Below are positions 1 through 12,800 of a DNA stretch of 64,000 nucleotides, in pieces. Origin of the DNA: Rhinopomastus cyanomelas (lineage: Eukaryota; Chordata; Aves; Bucerotiformes; Rhinopomastidae); the NCBI GenBank assembly GCA_013400115.1, contig VXBP01003514.1, positions 441,888 to 505,887 of the forward strand, given 5' to 3'. The position numbers and the translations under genes were made by a program. The notes beneath the pieces were generated by a model. It searched no databases, was not told the origin of the DNA, and saw only the letters and a program-made list of their open reading frames with translations. Numbering within the stretch: the first letter of the stretch is position 1; each line of letters starts with the position of its first letter.

Positions 1-699
1 GGGCATCAGCCCTCGTGATACGAAGTGTAAACGCTGTGAGTGCTGCAGTGGGAGAGACTGAACCATGAGGTTCACTTCAAGTGTCAGATTTAGTCTGCTG
101 CATTTGGAGAGAGAGCAGTGGAGACACCAACTGGCCAAGTTACACCTGAGGAAGCTGTGGAAGGGGCCCTGGACCGTCTTGCTTTATCCTTCTCCTGTGT
201 AGCCTGTGCTGCCATGGGTTCCGTTGCAAGGGGAAGGGGAGGTGCCTGTCTCCTTGTTTTGCAGCACAGTTGTGTCCAGAATGCTCAGTTAGAACGAGAG
301 GCCCGTTACCATAGGGACTGTGTGATAAGAGACGATCCCTGCTCTGAAAAGTTGCCATCTAAATCGAAAGCGCTGATAAGAATTTAAATTAGGGCATGGG
401 AGGAAATTATCTTCAGGCACAGGCATCAATTCTAGGTAATGGATTGTTCAAATAGCAAAATACCCTTCAGTGCTGGTCTTAAAACCAATGTTATTGTTTT
501 TAGACCAATTTTTGTAGCTGAATAAATGCTGTTTCCCAGGGTATAAAGTGCTTTGTGTGCTGACAAAATAGGAAGAGCTTGAAAAATACCAGTTGTCCAA
601 CTTCTTAATGAAGATCATCTCTTTATTTTGCGTCTTTTTGAAGTTATTTTCTCAAACTTTGTTATTGAGAACTTAATGCTTAATTGTCTCTCTTTAAAG
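1..699 (+). other. CTTN intron (partial), nothing recognised
   Basis: This is the 3' part of the intron preceding the first visible CTTN exon. I looked for the upstream exon (human WETDPDFVNDVSEKEQRWG region) and did not find it. No repeat is evident. Confidence 0.7.
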
Positions 700-829
700 C
701 ATTCACCAGCTGAGAGAGAATGTATTCCAAGAACACCAGAACCTTAAAGAGAAGGAGCTTGAAACAGGACCAAAAGCTTCCCATGGCTATGGAGGGAAGT
801 TCGGCGTGGAACAAGACCGCATGGATAAA
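700..829 (+). CDS. CTTN: CTTN exon: pre-repeat linker and start of repeat 1
   Basis: The acceptor is TTTAAAG and the donor AAA|GTAAGT. The first base completes a codon begun in an upstream exon outside the window, and the exon ends in phase 0. It encodes [20 protein letters not shown], then [18 protein letters not shown] and DRMDK, close to the human protein. Confidence 0.95.
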
Positions 830-3800
830 GTAAGTACGAGTGGTTCCTGGATGAGAGGACGAACCTTGCCCGTGGCCAGAGTTAAGCCTGTTGAAGTTGT
901 GGAGCTGTTCTGACTTTGCTAGGTCAGAAGCACTTGAAGAGTCAGGAACAAGTATTTCAGGTGGCAAACTAGGACTCTCTGAATGAAATCCTGGGATGTG
1001 CAGTGGCCCCACACAGTTTTGTTTGATGCTTGCTCTGTCTTTAGAGCAAGTCTGCCAGCTTGTGTGGTCTGGATTCCCCTGGAGTCAAGATTCAAGTCTC
1101 TAAATGTCTGTTTAAGTTAACAAAGTCCTTTGTGCATGAAGAAGCCCAGTGTATGCTTTTTGTTCTAATGCTGTGCCAGCTCTGTGCAGGTAGAGGTTGC
1201 CAAAGGATGAAGAGAGATGTCAGCTTCTGGGTTGTTTCTTTCATGTACTCTGTTGAAATAAGAATCAGACTGTTTCCTGAATAAGCATTATTTTCTTGCT
1301 TCATTTACTTTCTGGGTTTCTAGTAATTTGACAGCGTTCAGTTTTTCCTGGATTCCCATATTGCAGAGTAAAATGCTGCATAGTTGTCAGTGGCCCTTTG
1401 AAATAGTCTAACCCAACCCTCAAATCTGCTGAACAGACTCAACCATTGGGCTTGCTCCGCAGCTCCATGGCTTGCTGGTGTCAGTGGTTTATCTCTAACA
1501 TGAAAACCAAAGACACTGAAGGGAACAGAGCTTCCTGTAGGCTGGAGTTAATCACCAGTAAAACCACAGTGGTGATGCCCATCTGAGGTTGGTGGCAGGA
1601 GACCTTCTAGGTGATCCTGCTCTGGCAGGGGGATTGGACCAGATGATCTTTCGAGGTCTCTTCCAGTCCCTAATGTTCTGTGATTCTGTCATTCTGATCT
1701 TATCAAAGAAATCTTCCTTTCTTACACCTGTAGTTCTAAACCCTCACATCGAGCTGTTTCCTTCGCAGGATCTGGGGCTCTGTGCAGGTGCTCAAGCCTG
1801 ACTCACCTCAAGTGAATGAGCCTTTCTGCTGCGTTGTCATGGTACAGGGTTTGGCTGCATTTAGGACAAAACCTTGATGCTGTCTTAAAGAGAATGGCAC
1901 CATCATTCTGTCTGCCAGACTGATTAAAGATACAATGGATTGAAAATGCAGCAGAGCATTGTGCTGAGGGATTGTGAAGGAGATTCACGCAGATTTCCAA
2001 GAAAAGTCTTTCCCTGAGTCTTCTCTGAAAAGGGGTGGTGCGTTGTGTTGCTTAGGATTTGATGAAGTGCAGAAAGTTCTGGTTCCACATCAAGAAAATC
2101 ATATGCTTGAACCTTGCTAACCTCAGCTGGTGGAACAACAGAGGGATCATGGAAAACCACATGAATGGGAGCATTTTCAGAGCTTCATGTCTTCCACAAA
2201 TGTCATGAGCAGTGAAAGAAGAAAGGGAGATGGGAGTCTTTTCCATCCCTTTTACCAGTTACTCTGTTAAAGGACACCTGCAAGCATGAGCAAGAGCTTG
2301 AGTGTTTTAGTCAGGAAAAGGAAGGAGCTGTTATACTAAGTTAAGGTGATGTCCTGTTGATTGTGAGTCAGGTGGAGGTCCAGCTCTTCCCCCAGGCAGT
2401 CAGCACCAGGATGAGAGGGCAGGGCCTGAAGCTGTCAGGGGAGGGTTATGTTGGATGTTAGGAAGCCCTTCCTCACGGGAAGGGAAGTCAGACACTGGTA
2501 TGAACTGCCCAGGGCAGCGTGAAGTCCTCATCTCTCCCTGGAAGTTTTTAAGGACAGCCTGGCTGTGGCCCTTGGTGCCCTGGTCTGGCTGATTGTGGTG
2601 TTGTTAGGTCCTAGGCTGGGCTGGGTGATCTTAAAGGTCTTTCCCAGCCTCAGTGGTTCTGTGATTGTTGACAGCTGTCTTCTGTTAGCTGGCAGTTACT
2701 TCAGCCATTATTATTACATGATTCATTAATGTTTTGTTTTCTTATTGCTGGGAGTGTGTCGTGCCCCCCGACCCAGCATCTGTGGTAAACAAAGGAAAAA
2801 AGCAAATATGGTAAAATCTAAGTTACTTACGGCTTCTGGGCACTGTGTGTCCTCAAATTAATTCACTGTGGTCCAGCTGATGCTGGCACAAGCAGTTTCT
2901 CATTCCTCAAAGGTCAGAGCTCAGGGCAGCCTCTTGGAGAGGGCTCTGCTGCTGCCGTGGCAGTGCTGGGGCCAGCGGTGCATCTGCACGGTGCAGGTAG
3001 TAGTCTGGAGTCAGGACAGGTGCTTGTCACAGTCTCTTCAGCTGCACATGGCTGTTTGTGGCAGCTTAACAGGGTCTTCTCTCTCTCCTAAAAGAGTGCC
3101 CTATCAGCACGTGGTAAATATGGGTCTGAATGCTTGAACGGGTTCATGGTTTAACGAGCACTGTCAGGTTAAAAGCACTAAGAGAGTGTCATTAAGTCTT
3201 TCCCATAAAGCAATCATTTTTAAGTCATTACAACCAAAACCTTTGCTTAAGGAAAAGAAGCCACCTTCCAGAGCACATCCTTCTGTTTTAAGGCTGCCCC
3301 AGGTTATCTCAGGGTTCATTGAGGAGCACTGAGGGGAGTAAGCACCCAGACACTTTGTGCCATCAGGAGTTGGCTTTCCCTTTGTTGGATCCCCCTGAAG
3401 ATTTCTTTTGTGAACAGAGAAGCCTTTTGCTGTGTTTTGCAGCCACTCCTCAAGGTGCTTGGCTCCAGGATCTAGAAGGGTGTCCTAGCACTTAGATTAG
3501 AGTAGCACTAACAGATGCAGTCTGGTTGTGCTTTCGGGTGTGTAATTACATATCCTTGTGTCCTACCTGAAGCCAGTGACAGCTCCTCAGCTTGCAGTGT
3601 TCACCTGGAGTTCAGGGACAGGCTGGAATAGGTGACAGTGGGGAGGGAGATGCCTTTGACGTGGGGATGCTCCGCTTTGTGTTGCAGCATTTTGCAAATG
3701 AGGAGAAAGTGTAGAGAGAGGAGGTCCCATTTTGATTTATGCAGAAGGTCAGGGTGCCTCTCTAAAATAATCAGTGGAAGATCTAGCTGTAGCTGTATTT

Positions 3801-6800
3801 GGTTGCAATCTAGTTATCAGCTAAAGCAGACCTGTAGCTGTGTCCCTCAATACATGGCCGAGCCTTTTGTCTGCAAATAACAAATATTTTGAATTCTGCA
3901 TGAGCACTCTTTATCTTTCCTGTTTTCATTCCTGTGCCTTTGAAGTAAAACTCCAGAGCATAGCACGGTCTTTACAGAGTGCAGCAGTGTGTGTGCAAGG
4001 AAGCTTATCCTCAGCTGCAGTGTTTTCTCTTAGGTGCAGGACTGTATAGAACTGCTGCCTGCTTCTGAGCTTTCCAATTTCTTTTTAGTCAGCTGTTGGA
4101 CACGAATATCAATCCAAACTCTCCAAGCATTGCTCCCAAGTGGACTCGGTGAAAGGGTTTGGTGGCAAATTTGGGGTGCAAACCGACAGAGTTGATCAGG
4201 TAAGTAATTCCACCTCCTGCTGCAGCTGCTCCTGGCAGCTGAGTTTCTTATTTTGTACAGCAGCTGAAAAACTCCAGTCCCTTAAAATGCTGTGGTCTGC
4301 TCTTCCTGCTCCCTTTGAGGTTTAGCAGTGAACTAGCACTGACTGCTACGGAGACAAGTTACTGTTTGAAACAAAATGGAAGAGAGCTCTTAATGGAAAT
4401 GGAGTTGAAGGGAAAACCAACAAGAGATTATAAAAATCAGCCTTCCAGCCAGACCATGTTCTTTGATAGGAAAGGGTGAAAACAGCACAAATGCTGCAGG
4501 AGGAGGGATTTGGAGATAGTTTGTGCTATGTCACAACATGAGGTACAGGGCAGGGTCATGGGATCACACGCCCTGCATGGAAACGCAGAATTCCTGTTGG
4601 ACACAACCGCTGAACCTGACGAGGCTGCAGTGTGTGGCTGCTACAGTTTGCTTTGGCAAGGGAAGACGACAACCCGTGCAGGTATGATCAAGGAAATGAA
4701 TATGGCCTGCACATTAAGCAGGCCTGCTGATCAGGAAGGTCAGAGCAGTGTGGAAAGACACAGGAACATTCTGTGCTGTTTGCCTGCTGCAGTGTTTGCA
4801 GTTTTTCTGCTGATCCCAAACTCTTTGTCACACGTGCAATTATGTTTTCTCTTGCAGTCAGCTGTTGGGTTCGAATACCAGGGGAAGACGGAGAAGCATC
4901 CCTCCCAAAAAGGTAACACAGGGAGTGGGTCACCTCTGCAGACAGAGGGTTTGTAAACAGGAAATAGATCTCTAGTGTTCTGCTGTTTGCAGAAGACCTC
5001 TTTAGTGAGACTTCCACACGATGCTTCCACACAGTGTTCACAGTGAAGCAAACCTGGAGGGTTTTGGGTGGAAGAGTTGGTGTAAAGCTGAATTTCAAAG
5101 CAATTCCATGAGTTGAGGAGGTTTTAAGACAAGGAAGCAGTGTCTTAAGTTCCAGTTTGTGCCCATTGCCCCTTGTGCTGTGCTGGGCAGCACCGAGAAG
5201 AGCCTAGTCCTCCTGACTCTCACCCTTTAAATACTTCTAAGTGTTTATGAGATGTCCCCTCAGTCTCCTCTCCAGGCTGAACAGCCCCAGCTCTCCGAGA
5301 ACATTTTTTTGCTCCTCAGTTGCCAAGATGTGATGTTTCCATTAAAACCTTTAGCGATCAGCTGGGTGGGGTAGGGTTAATGGTGGGACTTGATGATCTC
5401 AGGGCTCTTTTCCAGCCTGCATCACTCTATGACTTCATGTCATGACCATTCCTTATTCCCCATGCAGATTACTCAAGTGGGTTTGGAGGAAAGTACGGCG
5501 TGCAGGCTGACCGAGTGGACAAGAGCGCCGTGGGGTTTGATTACCAGGGTAAAACTGAGAAGCACGACTCTCAGAAGGGTGAGTAGACACACGTGTGGGT
5601 GGCTTCGTATTTTACATCTGTTCCACTCTCAACCTGCTCAGAGTCAACACTGAATTAAAGTTAGGCTGCTGAAAACGTGGCCTTCTGAAAGGAGAAGCCC
5701 AAAACATAGGTGTTGAGAGAGAGAGAGGATCCAACTGCCATTGCTTTGGCAACAGGGCACATAGGCTTGTTGGGAGGGGTTTTGGCAGCATCTTTTGAAA
5801 AGCTGTAGGTTACAGTATGGAGACAATAAGTAGTTTAACCAGAGCAGAGAAGCATCTCTAAAAAGAATCAGCTGAAACATTGATCAGAGTTAATGGTGTT
5901 TGGAGTTAATATTGTGTTGCTAATCAGGTTTCCAGGCGTATCCGATCAAAAATCAACTGTTTGATGGAAGAATTCAGTCTCTTTTTTTGGCCATCTGTTT
6001 TCTGTTTATCTCAGAGAAATGTTTGCACTCTGCAAATGCTAAAGAGAGGAAGGGGGTGTTTGTTTAAAAGCATCTAGGCTGCTGCTGACATGGGTTCTGA
6101 AGTTCACGTTGTTGTCAGTGTCTTAATAAGAATTTTATCAAGGACTCGAGCAGACAATCGCTGATAGCACCCAGCGGCTGGAACTCCATATGGTGCTGTC
6201 TTGTTTTCCATCCTGAGAAGAAGGTATTCTGTAGGATTGATGACTTCAGAGTCTGGAATCAAGATGAATGTGCTTCTTTTAATGTGTGATGTTAGCAGGT
6301 GTGATTGTCACCCTTCTTCAGGGCAGTGTTTTGTTGCTGAACGCTTTCCAAACAAAATTCTTCACTCTTATCTCTAGATTATTCCAAGGGCTTTGGTGGT
6401 AAATATGGTGTTGACAAGGACAAAGTGGACAAAAGTGCTGTTGGCTATGAATATCAAGGCAAAATGGAAAAACATGAATCACAGAAAGGTTTTTATGGTC
6501 TTATTTAAAAATAATACTTTATTTCAATCAACCCTTTAAACCTGGGGGCAAAAATAATTCTCCTGTTTGGGGGTTTTTTTTGGTGATAAGTGTGTGTTTG
6601 CCCTTTGTCTGTGCAGGTTTTTGTTCCCCTTAAATGAAAAGGCAGTGGAAGTTGTCCCTGAGTTCCACAGTCTGATTTCCACGCGATCTGTTGTCCGTAT
6701 GGATGTTCATGAAGTAGATTTGTAGTTGCACAGATCTAGGATGGTCAGAGGCAGGATGAAGTCCTTTGTTATTTCTGTGTTTCCATTGCACGCCCAGATA

Positions 6801-9800
6801 CACACGTGTGTGTGTGTGTGTGTGTGTGTTACATGGCTTTAGGTGGAAAGTGCAGCAGGTTCTTCAGAACTTGGAATATTTTCAAGTCTGTGGGCTGTAA
6901 CCTTCACTGGATTTGTGGTGAATGAGGATTTACTGAGTGAGAATCCTTCCCTTCTGGTGAGGTAGCGTAGCAGGGGGCCAAGCACAAATGGAAGAGGCTA
7001 TCACTGAGGACAGGGCAGCTTGTCCCGTAACACGTTCCTGTTTGGTTTCTTTTCAATTACGTACTGCCCACAGTCATGAGGTGCAATGATTTCTTGGTGC
7101 ATGCAGATTACGTGAAGGGCTTTGGAGGCAAGTTTGGAGTGCAGACAGACAGACAAGACAAGTGTGCCCTTGGCTGGGATCACCAGGAGAAAGTGCAGCC
7201 GCACGAGTCGCAGAAAGGTATGTCAGCTCGCGGTTCCTTGCCGTTCTTTCTGACTTCCTCAGTTTGGACTTTCCCCTGTGTGGACCCTCCTCCCCGTGTG
7301 TCTTTGGCCACGGTCTTACAGTAGCTGACATGAGTCTCCTCGGTCTGTGTTTGAGCGGTTGCTGTGTGTTGGTTGTAGTGGTGTCTGCAAAGCAGATTTA
7401 ACACGTCTGCTGACAAGTCCTTCAAAGTTCACACCTAGTGATAAGTTTTCACTGGAGAAGTTTTGTGAGTCCACAGCTAGCCTGGATTAATTTGTTTTCC
7501 CCTTTTTCAGTTAGGTTGTGCAAACCACACGTGAGTGGTTTCCTTGTGCTCTCCACAGATGCTCTCCCTTTTCTGGCTCCTGTCAGTAAACCCTGCTGTC
7601 GTGCCGGGGATATCCAGTATCTGTGGATCCTGATTCTGTGATCTAGTGTCGCCCTTTCTCATAGCCTGTGAGGTACCTGTTCCTATGAAATGCTGGTACC
7701 CGGAAGAAACGTTGCAGAGTAACGGTGGCTCCCCAGCCCTCTGCCTTTGGTGCCCTCATTTTATACTGTCTAGTAAAACGGCTGTTGTGAGGCAGCAGTA
7801 GGGGATGGTCATAGCTCTTGACTGAGAGCTTCGTGGCCACAGGGGTATTGCCCCTTCCCTTAAACAATAGCCTGGAGGATAGTCTCTGTGGATCCTGTCT
7901 CGACGCCTCTTTAAACGTCAGATCTCTAGCGTCCAAGCATGAACCACGCTGATGAAGGAAGCTCGTTTCATCCTCTTGTATCCTTTTGTACGCTGTTTGG
8001 TTTGGTGAACGTACTGTGTTTGTGTTCGTGGTCTTGATCACATGCAAGTGCACTGGGCAGAATGTGTGAAAAACATGGAGAAGTGCTTTTTTTGTGTGAC
8101 TTGAGAGTGCTGTTCTCATGTCTGATGTACCATATCGACCTCTCCCTGATCTCGGGTGGAAACTTACTTGAATTCGCTCTTTCAAAGGTCGTTTTATCCA
8201 AAATTATTGCTGATTGAAAACATTGCAGAACTGATTTTGAATGTGTCTGACTCAACTTCCTTGTTTTCCTCCCTTCATTTTAATTTATTACATGTGGCTT
8301 TTTCAGACTATAAGAGTGGTTTCGGAGGGAAATTTGGTGTACAGAAAGAAAGGCAGGACCCATCTGCTGTGGGGTTTGATTACAAGGAGAAACTAGCCAA
8401 GCATGAATCTCAACAAGGCACCGTTTTCACTTGTTACTCTCTTAATAGTGCAGCCACTTCTCACACAGTCTGATGTAGTTCTCTGAGTAGATGGATGCTG
8501 GTGATGTGCAGACACTTTCTTGTGCTTCTATTCCTACGTGATCTAGCGGTGTTCTTCCCGTTTATCCTTCAAATGTTATGTAGAGTGAGGCTGTGTGCAG
8601 GAGACAGAGAGCTGGTGTGTGGGGAACAGCTCTACAGCTACAAATGTAGTCAAGAGCTGTACCTACCGTGTGATAACAACATCATTATTCCATCTGATAG
8701 TAGCAGTGTGATGTTAACTACATCCTCAACCAGTTCTAGAGTTTAGATACGAAGTTTTGCCTAGATACATCAGTGAAAAACTATTCAGGACCGTGCATGT
8801 AACCAGTAAGAAGCATTGGGTTAGGGCAGAATAACTTTGCAGTTACTGTGGTTCTTTAAAGCAAGAAGTAGGGAATGTTTGTGAGCAAATACTGTTATAA
8901 TGCTCTCTTTATTCGTTGTGAAATAGTTGGGGTACAACCCATGAATTCCTGGTTTTCCGTTATCTTAAAGTGAGAAGTCTGGATCAGGAACATGTAAGTG
9001 TAGTATATTTACTCTGGCTGAAAATCCATACACAGCTGAAGAAAATGAGGTTGTTCATTCTGACAGTCAGTATTTCTCTGTGCTGCAGTGACACACGTTC
9101 AGACTTGTTGAGCACAGATGTGCCTTAGCAGAGCCCAAGTGCAAGCAGTGAAATAGGGGACCCGAGTGCTTCTGGCGCTGAGGGGAGGACGAGTGGTTGT
9201 AATTGCGCTGCAGGGATGTGTAGGAAGGTCTGTCCACGTAGAGAGGCCGAGGGCACGTTCCTGCAGCTCGCTGCCACCACAAAGAGATGTTTCCCCCAGC
9301 CACACGCTCTGGCTGCTGCCGCTGCGCTGGCTCTGGTGCTCGTCTGACCTTTCACTGAGTACAGCTCACAAGAAGGAGCACAGAGCTGCTCCCAAGAGAG
9401 CTTGGTGGATCTTTTGTCAACACCACTAGCGAGTTAAACTGATTTTAGAGTGTGATGAGCGCTGGAGTCAGCCTCAGGTGAGAGAAAGAGTGTGCAGCTC
9501 ACGGGTGGGACAGAGCAGCACGGCCAGCCCATTTCTGTGCTGGTGAGGTGCTGCAGGCTCGTGCTGTCGGCTGGAACTGCCCCTTTCCATGTGCAGAGCA
9601 GGTGTATTACCAGTGACTTTAATGCTCACCACGACCAAACCCACTGGTGTGAGAACTTGGCTCAGGTTTTCCAGCCATTCATAGAATTTACCAAATTAAA
9701 GAGCTAAAATCCCAACACCTCTGTGGTCACTGAAGGCTGGAATTGCTCCTTTGAGCAAAGCGGAGAGGCTTAAGCTCTGTGACTACTGCAGAGGGCGAAG

Positions 9801-12800
9801 AATTGATGCTGTGAAAGGCTGTGTTACAGAAGTGATGCATTAGAAGGGCTCATCCCTTGTTCCTTGCTTGATCCCTTATCGGTCCTCAGCTTAATGTCTC
9901 CCCAAAGAATGCATGTGCCCCCCTGCAATCCTGTCATCTGCTGGTGTACCCGAAGGCTCTTGCAGTTCTGTATCCTTTCTGCATCAAAAATCAAGTGGCT
10001 TTTTCTTTGGTGGCTGTCAGTGTACCTCTGCATGCAGCTGAAGTGGCTATTTGCACTTGGAATGGCTCTTTGCATCTGGCAGAAAGATGAGAGGGACAGC
10101 ACACTCCCTGCTCTGACCATTCTCTCCTGCTTTTAGATTATTCCAAAGGATTTGGTGGGAAGTATGGGGTACAGAAAGATCGGATGGATAAGGTAAGTTG
10201 TCTGAAAGAACCATGAATTAAATAGTCTGTGGGGGTAGAAACTGGTTTGGTTACATTTGTAGTGCTCAGCTTTTTATTTCTGGAAACTTCTCCAGTCCAA
10301 CAGTAGTTCTGTGCTTTTCTGACTCTCTGAAAAGCAAGTTTAGGCACACAGAGCTGGTGCTAGTTTATACAGACACATGTGTGTGTGTACGTGTGTGTTG
10401 TAGGTAGGTATCATACGTGTGTGTTATAGTTAAACAGGAAAAGCAGCACAGTGAGGGTGCCAGAGCCCTGGAAGGGGCTGCCCAGGGGGGTTGTGGAGTC
10501 TCCTTCTCTGGAGGCACTTACAACCCACCTAGAGATGCTCCTGTGCGACTGGATCTGGGGGGATCCTGCTGTGGGCAGGGAGATTGGACTAGATGATCCC
10601 TAATGTTCTGTGATTCTGTGAAAATGAAGCAGTAGCTGAATTTTTACAGAACACTTAGAAAAATCCATTTGTGTCCTTTAACATTTTGCTGATGTTTTGT
10701 ATCTTGAGGATGTCCTTTTAGCTGACTCAAATAGGTGTCTGATATCATAGGATCATAGGATGTTAGGGGTTGGAAGGGACCCAAGAGATCTGCCAACCGT
10801 GCCCACTCTGGTTATCAGGAACCTTCTCTTCAGGAGAATTTGCTTTAGGATTCTGTAACAGTGAAAGATTAGGGCAGCTGATACCCCCTTCCTTCCTCTA
10901 CATTTTAGAATTTAAAAAGGCAGATGATGAAGTCCTCACTGAGATTTATCTGCTGAGTGAACTCACTCTCAGCTTTATGCAGGACATTTAGAAGTGAGAA
11001 AGTACTGGGGTTTGAAAGTCTGTAGGAATTTGTTTACATTTCTCACTGAATCATTTTGGCTGGAAGAGACCTTTAAGGTCATCAAGTCCAACCATTGACC
11101 CAAAACCATTCATTTAAAAAAAACCCCTTATATTTCATACAATCATAGAATGATTAGGGATTGGAAGGGACCTGGAAAGATCATCTAGTCCAGTCCTCCT
11201 GCCAGAGCAGGATCACCCAGACCAAGTCACACAGGAACGTATTTTTAAATGTCTCCAAAGAAGAAGACTCCACAACCCACCCTGGGCAGCCTGTTCCAGT
11301 GCTCTGTCACCCTCACTGTGAAGAAATTCCTTCTGATACCTTATTTTTGAATAATGTTTTCTGTGTTTTACCAATGTCTGCTTCCTTAAGGGAGCCAGAC
11401 TTGCCTTGTTAGAAAGCCTGTGTAACGTGGATTAGAACAGTAACCACCACACAATAAGTGCTTGGGACATTGCCTCATCTTTAGCTCTGATAAGTCTCTC
11501 CAGGAACCACATGTTACAGAAATCACTGGGTTTTTAATGTGTTTAAAGCTGTCAGAAAGATCTGTTCCATTTGTCAAGCTTTCATTCTTCCTGATTTTAC
11601 TGTGGTGGTCTAGAAAAAAAAAAACCCCAAAACACAGGGGCAGCATCACAGGAGAATGTCCCAGTTTAAAGCTGCCTGAATGTCTTCGTGTATTGTGGGT
11701 TCAAAGTCTGCTTTTTGTCTCCTTATTGAAAGAATGCAGCAACTTTTGAAGATATTGAGAAACCAACGCCAGCTTATCAGAAGACCAAGCCAATAGAGGC
11801 TGGTAAGATGCTGACCCCAGACCCCTTCTCTGGAGGCGGTAGTGCCGGGAAGCGCTAGTTACCGCTGCAGTAGTGCTGAGCAAGAATCATCTAGAGAGAA
11901 CTGCTGCATTAGCAGGTCTCTGGCAACCTCCACTACTCTCTGCCTTCTCCCTTTCGAGGCTGCTTGGTTGGTTTGGGTTTTGTCCTTGAGAGTCCTCATA
12001 GTTGAGGAAGGAAGACTAAAAGGCACCAGAATGGGCAGTGCTCTGAGCAGTGGATCAGAGTGCTGGGGACTGTGCTGTGGGAGAGAGAAGGAAGGAAGCA
12101 ATGTTTTTAACTAAAACATCAAGAGGTTTTTAAATAAGAGCAATGTGTACAAGAGGTTTGGGCTTGGGAGAAGGAGAAAGAGAGGTAGAAGGACTTTCCT
12201 GAAGAGGCTGTGAGCCCAGAGAGCGGAAAAGCAGGAGGATGTTTCATCCTAGCAGAACACTTGTCCCCAAACCTCATTCCCAGCTACCTTTCTGCAGAAC
12301 CTCAAGTAATGACATTTCACTTTAACACTTTTGAACGTTACAGTGGCTAATACACGCAGCATCCGAGCTAACTTTGAAAACCTAGCCAAGGAGAAAGAGC
12401 AGGAAGACCGGAGGAAGGCAGAAGCCGAGAGAGCGCAAAGAATGGCCAGAGAGAAACAAGAACAGGAGGAGGCTCGAAGGAAACTGGAGGTCAGCAAGAT
12501 TCAAATCCCATTAGAGCACTGTGCCTGGTGTGCCTTTGAAGAGCAGATACTGTCCTCCTTCCAGCCACACGTTCATGCAGTTCGTGTGTTTGTACCTGTG
12601 CTTTACCTGTTTGTGATTCCAGCCATCGCTCAACGTGCACCATGTGCTTATCAGACGTGGGATAGGGCAAGGGTAGCACATGGTAGCTTTTCTCTTTAGC
12701 CTGTCCCAAAATACATAGGGTTGAGCATTGATCTCTGCAGTCTGACCTTTTCCTACTGTATTTCAGCCTTTTTGGTAACTTCAGAGTGTTCTGGGCTTGG

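Larger units (their letters stand above)
830..4088 (+). other. CTTN intron with CR1 fragments and a dispersed repeat
   Basis: This 3.3 kb intron holds CR1 3' ends at about 1605-1697 and 2392-2667, and an unidentified repeat at about 3140-3373 that is shared with a SHANK2 intron. Nothing else was recognised. Confidence 0.8.

Noticed and set aside
118..387. Open frame at the left edge as an upstream CTTN exon
   Set aside because: The translation has no similarity to the cortactin N terminus (acidic, DDW and WETDPDFVND segments) and lacks suitable splice sites. It is treated as intron.
4510..4956. 148-codon open frame as an independent gene
   Set aside because: Its end is simply the CTTN exon 4858-4912 read in frame through both introns.
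7643..8185. 180-codon antisense open frame in a CTTN intron
   Set aside because: No recognisable domain, no splice or promoter support, and composition like the surrounding intron.
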